From assembly GCF_000426305.1 (NCBI RefSeq), contig NZ_KE384519.1, forward strand, positions 1-64,000: DNA of 64,000 bases, given 5' to 3'. A program made the translations under genes and the position numbers. The DNA is from Anaerovorax odorimutans DSM 5092. Its GTDB lineage: Bacteria > Bacillota > Clostridia > Peptostreptococcales > Anaerovoracaceae. This document shows, in pieces, positions 25,267 to 33,652 of this stretch (its first letter is position 1; the number at the start of each line of letters is the position of its first letter). Under the pieces are notes generated by a model. The model was not told the origin of the DNA, searched no databases, and worked only from the letters and a program-made list of their open reading frames with translations.

Positions 25267-25736
25267 ATGGGAAAAATAAAGAAGTTTAATTTATATTTCA
25301 TTATGTTCCTTATGCTTTTTTCATTCATCTTTGTTATTTTTTTTCAATAGATGAAAGCTTATTAAATAAAGATATTTCAAAAAGAAACGAAATCCCATCT
25401 AAAATATTAATAGAAAAAAATATAAAATCAACAAAATTATTATTATTTACAGATGAGAAAAATAATATAGGCATAGGGGATTATATAAAAATTCCACTTA
25501 TAAATAGATATTTTTGTAAAGAGTTTTACTTATTGGATAATACATATGAAGATAAGGAGATTAATGCTGTTTTTACAGGTGCATGGGAAAGTTATTGCAT
25601 AAAAGCCACATTTAATTTTATAAAAATTGAAGATGTTAATAAATTGGATGGGGTTTATTGGATTTATATAAGTATATTGTATATAGTTTTTTTAATTGAT
25701 CTTATTGTTATCGTAAGAATAAAAAATAAATCTTAG
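25267..25736 (+). pseudogene. frameshifted small membrane protein gene (T8 tract)
   Basis: A strong AAAGGAG site precedes ATG 25267, which encodes a signal or anchor helix (MGKIKKFNLYFIMFLMLFSF...) and stops at a TAG at 25348. One frame over, coding continues from the run of eight T (25337-25344) to 25736 (SIDESLLNKDISKRN... to a second hydrophobic helix and RIKNKS). One more T, or a -1 slip, would give a continuous protein of about 156 residues with two membrane segments. It may be a dead gene, a phase-variable one, a frameshift product or a sequencing error. The family is unknown. Confidence 0.6.
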
Positions 25737-25758
25737 AATTTTCTAAGATTTATTTTTT
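25727..25758 (+). terminator. terminator overlapping the stop codon of the frameshifted gene
   Basis: AAATCTTAGAA and TTCTAAGATTT form the stem, followed by ATTTTTT. The stop TAG lies inside the 5' arm. Confidence 0.7.
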
Positions 25759-25834
25759 ATTAATTAAGTTATATTAGTAAAAAGAACTTTTATTAATAGA
25801 TCATAGAGATATTTTTTTATTAAAAGCAAATTTA

Positions 25835-26710
25835 TTATTTCACACAACAAAATCCCTTACTTGTCCAACGACGATATAGGCAGTTTGCGCAAGAATTCTC
25901 TTGTTCTGTTAAACGTTCTTCATGATCATTATCTAAAATAAAATCAGGACATTCTTGTTTCCAAATACCTTCAATAAGAGAATTATCAGGGTTAAATAAG
26001 TCGGATTTTTGACATATGCGATTTTGTGAATCTGCTAGAATAGTTTTTTCCCCGTTCCAAAGTACTGCTTTTGCAAATTTGTCTATATTAATAATCGTAC
26101 TCATTGATATTGGGCTGCCATCTAAATTCAGAACCTGAGAAACACCTGTCTCATCACAAAAGTCTTTAGCTGATATAACTTTTTCCCCGTTTTTCATTTT
26201 TAATTTACCACGAAATGTTCCGTCCCAACCGCTTAAACGCAGTCCTATGCCAGCTAACGCACCAATAATCCCTGCACCTGTATTGCCGTGTTCTGTTAAG
26301 GAGATACCTCCTAATTTATTTGCTAGGTTATAAGCTTCTTCTTTTTTTATTACTTCTTTTTTTGCACGGCAACCAAAAGCAATAAGCTCTTCGGGAGAAG
26401 TGACTTTTTCAGGAATACAAATACAAAGACCAGGGCAAGCGCTGGGAACAATATTATCTAGCAAAACTTTTTCGGCAGTATTACAAACTTGTTCATAGAG
26501 TTCTTTATCTATGTCAGCAGGGAAACACATCGAACTATTATGTGAAGTATAAGCGATATCCTCATGAAGTAATAATTGATGTCTTGTGATACCCAGTTCT
26601 GTAATGCCACCTAGTTTTTTTATTTCTTTTTCAATTAATTCAGCTATAGTTCCTGTACTTGTTGTTTTAGTTAAATCATCCGTGTCATCAACACATATTA
26701 AGATTCTCAT
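25835..26710 (-). CDS. TiaS-like (DUF1743) protein of unknown bacterial role
   Basis: A 291-residue protein whose N-terminal half matches archaeal tRNA-Ile2 agmatidine synthetase TiaS: CVDDTDDLTK, TSTGTIAELI, ELGITRHQLLLHEDIAYTS and HNSSMC. The middle (ISLTEHGNTGAGIIGALAG, LRLSGWDGTFRGKL) is also TiaS/DUF1743-like. It is shorter than archaeal TiaS (about 420) and appears to lack the OB-fold part, but keeps a C-terminal cysteine group (CANC ... FCCVK) that could bind zinc. Bacteria use TilS for the same tRNA position, so another job is likely. It is the last gene of the operon with the FecCD-type transporter; AAGGAGC precedes the start. Confidence 0.7.
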   Translation of the reverse strand: MRILICVDDTDDLTKTTSTGTIAELIEKEIKKLGGITELGITRHQLLLHEDIAYTSHNSSMCFPADIDKELYEQVCNTAEKVLLDNIVPSACPGLCICIPEKVTSPEELIAFGCRAKKEVIKKEEAYNLANKLGGISLTEHGNTGAGIIGALAGIGLRLSGWDGTFRGKLKMKNGEKVISAKDFCDETGVSQVLNLDGSPISMSTIINIDKFAKAVLWNGEKTILADSQNRICQKSDLFNPDNSLIEGIWKQECPDFILDNDHEERLTEQENSCANCLYRRWTSKGFCCVK

Positions 26711-26774
26711 ATATTTAGCTCCTTATATTTATTAATTACCAAGTTATTTTTAATTTTAATTTAAATTACTTAAA

Positions 26775-27890
26775 TTATTTTCCTGCATTTTGTCCACTTG
26801 TTCGTATCCCTTCTCCTAAAAGAATCATGTTATAGGTTTCTTCATCTAAAGTAAGATTTAAATAGTTTTTATAGAAAGAAAATACTTCATCATGAAGGTT
26901 AATATCCTTATAATATTCAGGGTATAGTGTTGTGCCAGCCCAAAGCATTGCTAAAAATGTTTCTAAACTACCTTGCTGACCCCAACGAGTGGCACCCACA
27001 GGAATATTATAGACTTTATTTTCATAAACAGCACGTAGACCAGTCCATTTTGAATCAGATAAAAGATACTTCATAGTTAATGCATCATTACAAATAATAA
27101 CATCGGGATCCCAATTAAAGATTTGCTCCATACCGCAATAGTAATTTTCATCTTCTGATTTTAAATTTTCACCTACTGATACATTTATAAATCCAACATT
27201 TCTTGTCCAGTCAGCGCCTAAAGAATCTTCACCATCTGTACGAACTGCTTCATTGATAGAATGATAAACTCTAAGCTTTTCTTTCTGTGGAATTAATTTT
27301 GCACGCTCAGCAGTTAATTTAATTATATCTTCATAATACTTATTGATATCAACGGCTTTTTTTTCTGATTCACCGCCAATAATTTTACCGATCATATCTA
27401 ATGCAAATATTTGTTCTTCCATAGTTGTATAATTTACAACTAAATATGGGATTTTTAGCTTGTTTAATTTATTTATTTCTCCTTCATCTAGATAAAGTGC
27501 ATTTTTCAATAAGATTACATCGGGGTCAAGAGATAAAATTGATTCTGCACTAATTGTTCCTCCAGACATGGGTACAGAAATAGTTGTAAGCTCAGGATAT
27601 ATTTTTACTAATAATTTGTCCCTTTGTACACCATTTGGCGTAGCTACCATTTTTTCGCCAGCACCTAAAATTACCATTGCTTCTCCTGCAAAAGAATCTA
27701 GAGCCGCTACTCTATTGATTTTTTCAGGAATTACTACTTCTCTTCCTATACAATCAGTTATTGTTTTTCCGGATAAATTAGATTCTTTATTCGTTTCATT
27801 AAGGTTACAACCTGTACAGCTTATAAGTAAAGAAATAATAAGAATTATAATAAAATAATTGCGTACTTGTGATAACTTATATAATTTCAT
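26775..27890 (-). CDS. FecB/BtuF-type ABC transporter binding lipoprotein
   Basis: A 371-residue extracytoplasmic binding protein for a metal chelate. The signal peptide ends in a lipobox with a cysteine at about 25-28 (SCTGC). TDCIGREVVIPEKINRVAALD is the usual start of the peripla_BP_2 domain, and LSLDPDVILL and WDPDVIICND mark the two lobes. It works with the ATPase and FecCD permease upstream. The substrate (siderophore, haem, cobalamin or an oxyanion chelate) cannot be read; no cobalamin riboswitch or Fur box was seen near the operon. Confidence 0.88.
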   Translation of the reverse strand: MKLYKLSQVRNYFIIILIISLLISCTGCNLNETNKESNLSGKTITDCIGREVVIPEKINRVAALDSFAGEAMVILGAGEKMVATPNGVQRDKLLVKIYPELTTISVPMSGGTISAESILSLDPDVILLKNALYLDEGEINKLNKLKIPYLVVNYTTMEEQIFALDMIGKIIGGESEKKAVDINKYYEDIIKLTAERAKLIPQKEKLRVYHSINEAVRTDGEDSLGADWTRNVGFINVSVGENLKSEDENYYCGMEQIFNWDPDVIICNDALTMKYLLSDSKWTGLRAVYENKVYNIPVGATRWGQQGSLETFLAMLWAGTTLYPEYYKDINLHDEVFSFYKNYLNLTLDEETYNMILLGEGIRTSGQNAGK

Positions 27891-27925
27891 AGAAATCTCC
27901 GTTCTGTATTTAATAAATACTTTAA

Positions 27926-28732
27926 TTATAATGTTTTTAAAGGGATAATTTGACGTAAATTACCATAATCGCCATCATATGAAGATATGATTTTTGAGTC
28001 AATTTGATAAATTCTGCGAATAGATTCTTCTGTAAGTATCTCATTAGGCAATCCTGATTTATAAATTCCACCCTTGCTCATTATAGCAATTTTCACATTA
28101 ATAGCTTGATTTTCAAAATAAAATGCTTGATTAGGAGAATGAGTTGCCATTAATACCGATACGCCGTGATCTTTAATTAATTTAACAACAGTTTCCATAA
28201 AAAGCAATTCATTTTTATAATCTAAATGAGCAGTAGGCTCATCCATAATGATAATAGGTGTTTGTTGGACTAAAGCTCTTGCAAGCATAACAAGCTGCAT
28301 TTCTCCGCCGCTGATTTGAGTATAAGGGCGGTCTGCCAAATGGGCAATGCCAACAGAGGTTAAAGCATTTAAAGCTATTTGTTCGTCTTTATCACTGGGC
28401 GTTTGAAAATGAGTCATATGCGCACTTCGTCCCATTAGAACAATTTGTATAACCTGGTAAGGAAAAGATCTGTCATGTATTTGAGGAACATATGCCAATT
28501 GTTTTGCCAATTGAGATGGTTTGTAGACAGAAAGCAGTTGATCTGCAATTTCTATTTCTCCATTACGTAGTTTGTGTATTCCTAATATACAGTCTAAAAG
28601 AGTACTCTTTCCGCAGCCATTAGGGCCCATGAGACAGCATAATTGTCCTTTTCCCAGTTTTAGATTAACATTGGAAAAAAGATTATTTTCATCATATCCA
28701 AAACTTGCATTTTTCACATGTATCAGATTCAT
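27926..28732 (-). CDS. FecE/FepC-type ABC transporter ATPase
   Basis: A 268-residue ABC ATPase with Walker A GPNGCGKST, Q-loop YVPQ, a signature in the unusual form ISGGEMQ (first residue Ile, not Leu), Walker B IIIMDEP and switch His in ATHSP. It begins at the TAATG overlap with the permease stop codon at 28732, which shows tight coupling. It energises chelate uptake with the adjacent FecCD permease and binding lipoprotein. Confidence 0.9.
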   Translation of the reverse strand: MNLIHVKNASFGYDENNLFSNVNLKLGKGQLCCLMGPNGCGKSTLLDCILGIHKLRNGEIEIADQLLSVYKPSQLAKQLAYVPQIHDRSFPYQVIQIVLMGRSAHMTHFQTPSDKDEQIALNALTSVGIAHLADRPYTQISGGEMQLVMLARALVQQTPIIIMDEPTAHLDYKNELLFMETVVKLIKDHGVSVLMATHSPNQAFYFENQAINVKIAIMSKGGIYKSGLPNEILTEESIRRIYQIDSKIISSYDGDYGNLRQIIPLKTL

Positions 28733-29745
28733 TATTTCCAGCCGCCTCCTTTAGTCTTTTTCAATAGATAAATAAAGAATGGTGCACCAATTAAAGAGGT
28801 TAATATGCCTAATGGTATTTCTGAGGCAGTAATACTGCGGCTGATTGTGTCAATCAGAACCATGAAAGCTGCTCCCATAGACATGGATACCGGCATTAAG
28901 CGTCTATTATCGTTACCTACAATCATTCGTCCCATATGGGGTATAATTAAACCTACCCAGCCGATCATACCTGACATACATACAGAGCCTGCTGTTGCCA
29001 ATGTTGCACCTGTAATAATTAATAATTTATTTCGTTTTACATCCACACCCATTGTTTGGGCTTCCTTATCTCCCATGGATAAAACATTAATTTTCCAGCT
29101 CATAATGAACAATATAATAAGACCTGATACAACTGGTATCAATGCCCAAAAATCACTGTAACCAACAGATGAAAGACTGCCCATAAGCCAATAAACAATA
29201 GTAGGAAGCTGACTTTCTGTATCGGCTACATATTTAAGAAATGAAAGCAATGCACTGAAAAGTGAAGACACTATGGTACCTCCCAATATGAGCATTACAG
29301 TTGGAACTGATTTATAAATTCTGGCAATCCAATAACTCATTCCTACAGCAATTATACCAAAGGAAAAAGCTAGTACGTAGGATGTCCATTGTGCTGCAAA
29401 TAAAATAATAGCTAAAGCAGCACCGAATCCAGCTCCTGAGCTTACACCAAGTAAACCGGAATTTACAAGGGGATTACGAAATACTCCTTGAAAAGCACAG
29501 CCGCTGGCAGCAAGGCCTGCACCAATGAAAGCGCCTGCAATGGCTCTTGGTAAACGCAGCTGGGTTACAACCGTTAATGTTTCCCTGGAAATATTTTTAG
29601 ACACATCAAAATCTAATGGAGCAAGAAGGGAGTAAATCACTTCTGAAAAAGATACATGGTAACGCCCTACAAAAAGAGTACCTAATATAAATATAATAGG
29701 CACTGATAATATGGCAATGTTTAAAATCCCTTTTTTTAGTATCAT
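28732..29745 (-). CDS. FecCD-type ABC transporter permease
   Basis: A 337-residue permease of the FecCD/BtuC family with about nine to ten helices. It shows the markers RLPRAIAGAFIGAGLAASGCAFQGVFRNPLA-like sequence near residue 70, GWVGLIIPHMGR and the EIPLGILTSLIGAPFFIYLL end. The start ATGA overlaps the stop of the upstream oxidoreductase by four bases, and the end overlaps the ATPase start. It forms the channel of the chelate importer. Confidence 0.92.
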   Translation of the reverse strand: MILKKGILNIAILSVPIIFILGTLFVGRYHVSFSEVIYSLLAPLDFDVSKNISRETLTVVTQLRLPRAIAGAFIGAGLAASGCAFQGVFRNPLVNSGLLGVSSGAGFGAALAIILFAAQWTSYVLAFSFGIIAVGMSYWIARIYKSVPTVMLILGGTIVSSLFSALLSFLKYVADTESQLPTIVYWLMGSLSSVGYSDFWALIPVVSGLIILFIMSWKINVLSMGDKEAQTMGVDVKRNKLLIITGATLATAGSVCMSGMIGWVGLIIPHMGRMIVGNDNRRLMPVSMSMGAAFMVLIDTISRSITASEIPLGILTSLIGAPFFIYLLKKTKGGGWK

Positions 29746-31220
29746 GATCTTTCCTCCGTTTTAGCTTTTGATATATGGGCTGAGGATATTAGATCAGCAT
29801 CACTTCCTGCTATATTTTTAATTAAAACTTTACCTGGAGATATTGGGGCATCACAAGAAAATTTTCTTGCAATTGCAATAACCTCTGGAATTAATTTTTT
29901 TGAAATAGGTTTGTCCGTACGCACAGGTAACAAAGGGCGAATTCCTCCATTAAGTTTTACGCTGGTTGTTACAGTTCTTTGAGGGTTCGTATATTCTTCT
30001 AATGCAAAAGCTTCTCCTTTATGACAGCCAAAATCAGTAATTTCATAGGAATCACCCGAAGATGAAGTCTTGCATATGGATATTTGACAGCCTGTAGGAC
30101 ATAAAATACAAGTTATTTGCTTTTCTTTATCTTGCAGATTTTTATTTAATTGATTGATCCCCTTTGGTTCTGTTATTTCTATCTTAAGTTGTCTGCTTAA
30201 GTCATTTGAAATTGTAAAGTCTGAAAGAATCCATTCAGAAGCTTCTATTCCCGCACGTTGTCCTTCCAAGGAAACACTGTCTGCTAAATCGTGAACTTTT
30301 ACGCAATTGCCGCAAGCAAAAATTCCTTCTTTTCCTATACATAAATTCTCATCAAGATCAAGCTTTTCTGAGGAATCTGAAATTAGACTTGAATCTTTAC
30401 AAATTTCCAATTCCGGAATTAGTCCTGCAGCGATTAATAATGTATCACAAGGTACATATTCTTTTTCATTTAGGGTTATCTCACCATTTTCATTTATAGG
30501 AGCAATAGTTACACCCTTTAATCTTTTATATCCGTGAACAGAGACAACGGTCTTTCCATATTGCATAGGAATATTAAAATCCTCAACACATTGAACATGA
30601 TTACGTACTAATCCGGTAGAGTTTTGCCCTAAAATCAGTTTTACATTAATACCCTCTAATGTCATACGACGTGCCATAATCAAACCAATATCACCAGAAC
30701 CTAAAATAACTGCCGATTTTCCGGGAAGATAATTTTGAATATTCATCATATATTGAGCTGAACCAGCAGTGTAAATTCCTGAAGGTCTGCTGCCCGGAAT
30801 ATGTAATTGAGCTAATGTTTTTTCTCGGCAGCCTGTGGATATAATAACAGCTTTTGCAGATACTTGATTTATACCATCAATGTTATTGATATAAGAGATG
30901 CCCCATTTTTTCTTTACTGAGTCTGTATCTTCTTTTATTTCAAAAATTTTTAATGCAGTAGTAGTAAGATAAATGTCAATATCTAAAGCTTTTAAATCAT
31001 CTGCCCATTTTTCAGCGTATTCAGGTCCTGTAAGGGATTTTTTATATAAATAAAGACCAAATCCATCATGTATACATTGAGGTAAAATGCCTCCTAAATA
31101 ATTATGACGTTCTATAATTAGAATATTTTTAATTCCACAGAGTTTTGCACTTACGGCAGCTGCCATGCCTCCAGGACCTGCACCGATAACTACAAGATCA
31201 TAATGTTTTTTAACATTCAT
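29742..31220 (-). CDS. FAD/NAD(P) oxidoreductase with DUF1667 domain
   Basis: A 492-residue fusion. Residues about 1-345 form a two-dinucleotide-domain flavoprotein (VIGAGPGGMAAAVSAK, VILGSGDIGLIMARR, GIFACGNCVKVHDLAD). Residues about 370-480 match the DUF1667 domain with its cysteine motif CILCPTGC and a later CHKGE. In many Clostridia these are separate genes next to a GlpA-like partner; here they are joined. The pair is often called glycerol-3-phosphate or 2-hydroxy-acid dehydrogenase-like, but substrate is not proven. Four-base overlaps with both neighbours show a coupled operon. Confidence 0.85.
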   Translation of the reverse strand: MNVKKHYDLVVIGAGPGGMAAAVSAKLCGIKNILIIERHNYLGGILPQCIHDGFGLYLYKKSLTGPEYAEKWADDLKALDIDIYLTTTALKIFEIKEDTDSVKKKWGISYINNIDGINQVSAKAVIISTGCREKTLAQLHIPGSRPSGIYTAGSAQYMMNIQNYLPGKSAVILGSGDIGLIMARRMTLEGINVKLILGQNSTGLVRNHVQCVEDFNIPMQYGKTVVSVHGYKRLKGVTIAPINENGEITLNEKEYVPCDTLLIAAGLIPELEICKDSSLISDSSEKLDLDENLCIGKEGIFACGNCVKVHDLADSVSLEGQRAGIEASEWILSDFTISNDLSRQLKIEITEPKGINQLNKNLQDKEKQITCILCPTGCQISICKTSSSGDSYEITDFGCHKGEAFALEEYTNPQRTVTTSVKLNGGIRPLLPVRTDKPISKKLIPEVIAIARKFSCDAPISPGKVLIKNIAGSDADLISSAHISKAKTEERS

Positions 31221-32668
31221 TTTCTCACCTGACCTTTTACAAATTGACTGCCCTTTGTACTTTTTAATATTTTATCAGGGGAAACATGCCATTCCCTGCT
31301 TAGAATTTCAATAATATTTGGTGTACAAAATGCACCTTGGCAACGTCCCATGCCTGTACGTAAACGCTTTTTCAGTCCATTTAAACTTTTAGGGGGCAGA
31401 GGCTCATTTAATACACGAAGAATATCACCTTCTGTAATTTTTTCACACCTGCATACAATATTACCATAGGCAGGATTTTGTTTAAATAATTCTATTTGCT
31501 CCTTTTGTGATCTTTCCAAAAATGGTTTGTTAGACGGAAGCTTAGAAACAAAATTATCTTTTTTGATTAAAGATAAACCTTCTTGTTTCAGTAAGTTAAT
31601 CATTTTGTCTGCTAAATAAGGAGCAGCTGTCATGCCTGGGTTTTTAATTCCCAAAGCACTTACAAAATGAGGTGCACTTATGCGAACTACAAAATCTTTT
31701 TCTTCTTTTGCCACATTTTTAATATTAGCTCTGACACCTGCAAAACTTGTAATTACACGCCCCATATCAATATCTGGGAGAACTTTTTTTGCAACAGCTT
31801 CAACGTGAGAAAGACCTGATTTAGTAGTTTCATTACAATTAAAGGATCTTACATTTTCTGAGGTTGGACCTACTAATAAATTACCATCAATTGTTGGAGC
31901 AATTAATGTTCCTCCTTCATTGTTTTCTTGAGCTTGGTAAATTACATGATTTATTTTATAACCTTTTGGCTGTTTATCAAAAACATAATACTGCCCACGT
32001 CTTGGCTTTATAATTAAATCAGCAGGACGTACTAAGCTTTCTATGGGAGCTGCTTGCTCACCTGCAGTATTTACAATATAATCTGCTGAAAATTCCCCAG
32101 TATCAGTATGTACTATATATGATTTGTTTTCCTTTTTTAATCCGATTACATTTGTTTGAAAAAGAAATTCTATGCCATTTAAATTTGCTGATTTAGCAAC
32201 GGCTAAAATGAGCTGGAAAGGTGAAATGATTCCAGTAGTAGGGGCATAAAGTGCCTGTAATATTTTAGAGCTCAATGCAGGCTCCATTTTTCTAGCATTT
32301 TCTCCACTTATTATTTCAAGTCCCACAGCACCGTTATTGATACCTTTTTTCATTTTTTCTTTTAAAGTTTCAATTCCTTCTTGATGAAAGGCAACAAAAA
32401 GAGAACCCACATAAGACATGGGAACTTGTAGATCTTTGCAAATATCAGAGTAAAGAGCATTTCCCTGTACACATGAAATACCCTTTAGGCTTCTTGATCT
32501 AGGGTGAAAACCAGCATATAAGACTCCGCTGTTAGCTTTTGTAGCACCTTCACCTACATCATAAGCTCGTTCTATGACTAAAACTTTTAAGTTGTAACGG
32601 CTCAGTTCCCTTGCAGTCATAGTTCCTAAGATACCTGCACCTATAATAATTACATCATAATTTTCCAT
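31217..32668 (-). CDS. GlpA/LhgO-like FAD oxidoreductase with BFD-like Fe-S domain
   Basis: A 483-residue flavoprotein. The N-terminal DAO domain (IIGAGILGTMTARELSRY, GATKANSGVLYAGFHPRS, GLYPGD-type SALGIKNPGMTAAP) is like GlpA and L-2-hydroxyglutarate oxidases. The C-terminal 90 residues carry a BFD-like 2Fe-2S site: VCRCEKITEGDI then GRCQGAFCTP. It is the first gene of the six-gene operon and partners the next flavoprotein. The likely reaction is oxidation of a hydroxy acid or glycerol-3-phosphate, with electrons leaving through Fe-S centres. The divergent MarR gene probably regulates it. Confidence 0.85.
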   Translation of the reverse strand: MENYDVIIIGAGILGTMTARELSRYNLKVLVIERAYDVGEGATKANSGVLYAGFHPRSRSLKGISCVQGNALYSDICKDLQVPMSYVGSLFVAFHQEGIETLKEKMKKGINNGAVGLEIISGENARKMEPALSSKILQALYAPTTGIISPFQLILAVAKSANLNGIEFLFQTNVIGLKKENKSYIVHTDTGEFSADYIVNTAGEQAAPIESLVRPADLIIKPRRGQYYVFDKQPKGYKINHVIYQAQENNEGGTLIAPTIDGNLLVGPTSENVRSFNCNETTKSGLSHVEAVAKKVLPDIDMGRVITSFAGVRANIKNVAKEEKDFVVRISAPHFVSALGIKNPGMTAAPYLADKMINLLKQEGLSLIKKDNFVSKLPSNKPFLERSQKEQIELFKQNPAYGNIVCRCEKITEGDILRVLNEPLPPKSLNGLKKRLRTGMGRCQGAFCTPNIIEILSREWHVSPDKILKSTKGSQFVKGQVRK

Positions 32669-32875
32669 AATCAGACCTTTATCTTCCTAAGTTAATAAGG
32701 AGATTATAGTATAGTGGAATTTAAAGTGTCAAGTAATGAATAAAGGTATCAAGGTAATAAATAATATAAATCAAAAAATATATTTTAAACAAAACATAAA
32801 CTAACTAAAATAAACATAAATACAAAAGAAGATATATAAATTTACTAAAATAAGCTAAATACTACTAAAATATTC

Positions 32876-32905
32876 TTGACGTATTTATAATAATATGTCT
32901 ATAAT
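32876..32905 (+). promoter_or_regulatory. sigma-A promoter of the MarR gene
   Basis: TTGACG (32876-32881), an 18-base spacer and TATAAT (32900-32905). The inverted-repeat operator begins three bases after the -10. Confidence 0.7.
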
Positions 32906-32908
32906 AAA

Positions 32909-32930
32909 ACTAATTAGATACCTAATTAGT
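32909..32930. promoter_or_regulatory. MarR operator (ACTAATTAG inverted repeat)
   Basis: ACTAATTAG, ATAC, CTAATTAGT: a perfect 9-bp inverted repeat with a 4-base centre, placed over the transcription start of the MarR gene. Similar ACTAAAATA-like half sites are scattered at 32800-32875 toward the divergent operon. It suits a MarR dimer. Confidence 0.7.
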
Positions 32931-32970
32931 TAACTAAATAATTGATTTATGTTAAAAGAAAGGTTCAGTG

Positions 32971-33495
32971 ATGGGAAAAAAGAATGATGTCTTGGAATCA
33001 TTTCAGCGTTTGGGAAGAAATATAAAAAGAAGAATTCCTCCGACTATGCCAAATACTCATGGTAGGGCACAAGGAAAGACTTTACGCCTTATTGAGCAAA
33101 ATGATGGTATTCGTGCAAATGAACTTGCGATACTTCTTGATATTCGGCCATCTTCTTTAACACAAAAATTAGACAAGCTTGAAATTGATGGAAATATTAA
33201 ACGTATTCGTGACCGTCGTGATGCAAGAGTTGTCCGTATCTATATTACAGATGAGGGACGAGAGGCTTTGGAGCAAAGGAAAAAAGAGCGACAGCAGATT
33301 AAACAAGACTTTAGTGACTGCCTTACAGAAAGAGAAAAAGAGATTTTTTGCGAACTGTGCGATCGTCTGAGTAATAATTTAGAGAGAATAAGAGAAGAAG
33401 AAAAAGCTTTATATGCTGGAGTTACCATATTAAAAAAAGAAAAGCAAGAAAATGAGGAACTAGAGGATATGGAGGACAACGGTAAAATAGGTTAA
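32971..33495 (+). CDS. MarR-family transcriptional regulator
   Basis: A 174-residue winged-helix repressor: IRANELAILLDIRPSSLTQKLDKLE is the recognition region and IRDRRDARVVRIYIT the wing. A Glu/Lys-rich tail of about 35 residues follows the dimerisation helices. I prefer ATG 32971 over the in-frame GTG just before it, given GAAAGG seven bases upstream. It is divergent from the oxidoreductase/transporter operon, with an operator (32909-32930) over its own promoter, so it likely represses itself and perhaps the operon. Ligand unknown. Confidence 0.85.
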   Translation: MGKKNDVLESFQRLGRNIKRRIPPTMPNTHGRAQGKTLRLIEQNDGIRANELAILLDIRPSSLTQKLDKLEIDGNIKRIRDRRDARVVRIYITDEGREALEQRKKERQQIKQDFSDCLTEREKEIFCELCDRLSNNLERIREEEKALYAGVTILKKEKQENEELEDMEDNGKIG

Positions 33496-33652
33496 TAAAT
33501 TTTAGTTATTGTTTTTATTTGTATATAGGAGGAAAGATAACAATGAGAAAAAATTAAACAGAATGTATTATATAGAATTTGTACCAGTATTAATTACAAA
33601 GTCAAAAACATAATAAATTCAGCAATAGTATTCAGAAAAGAAGGAGAAATAA

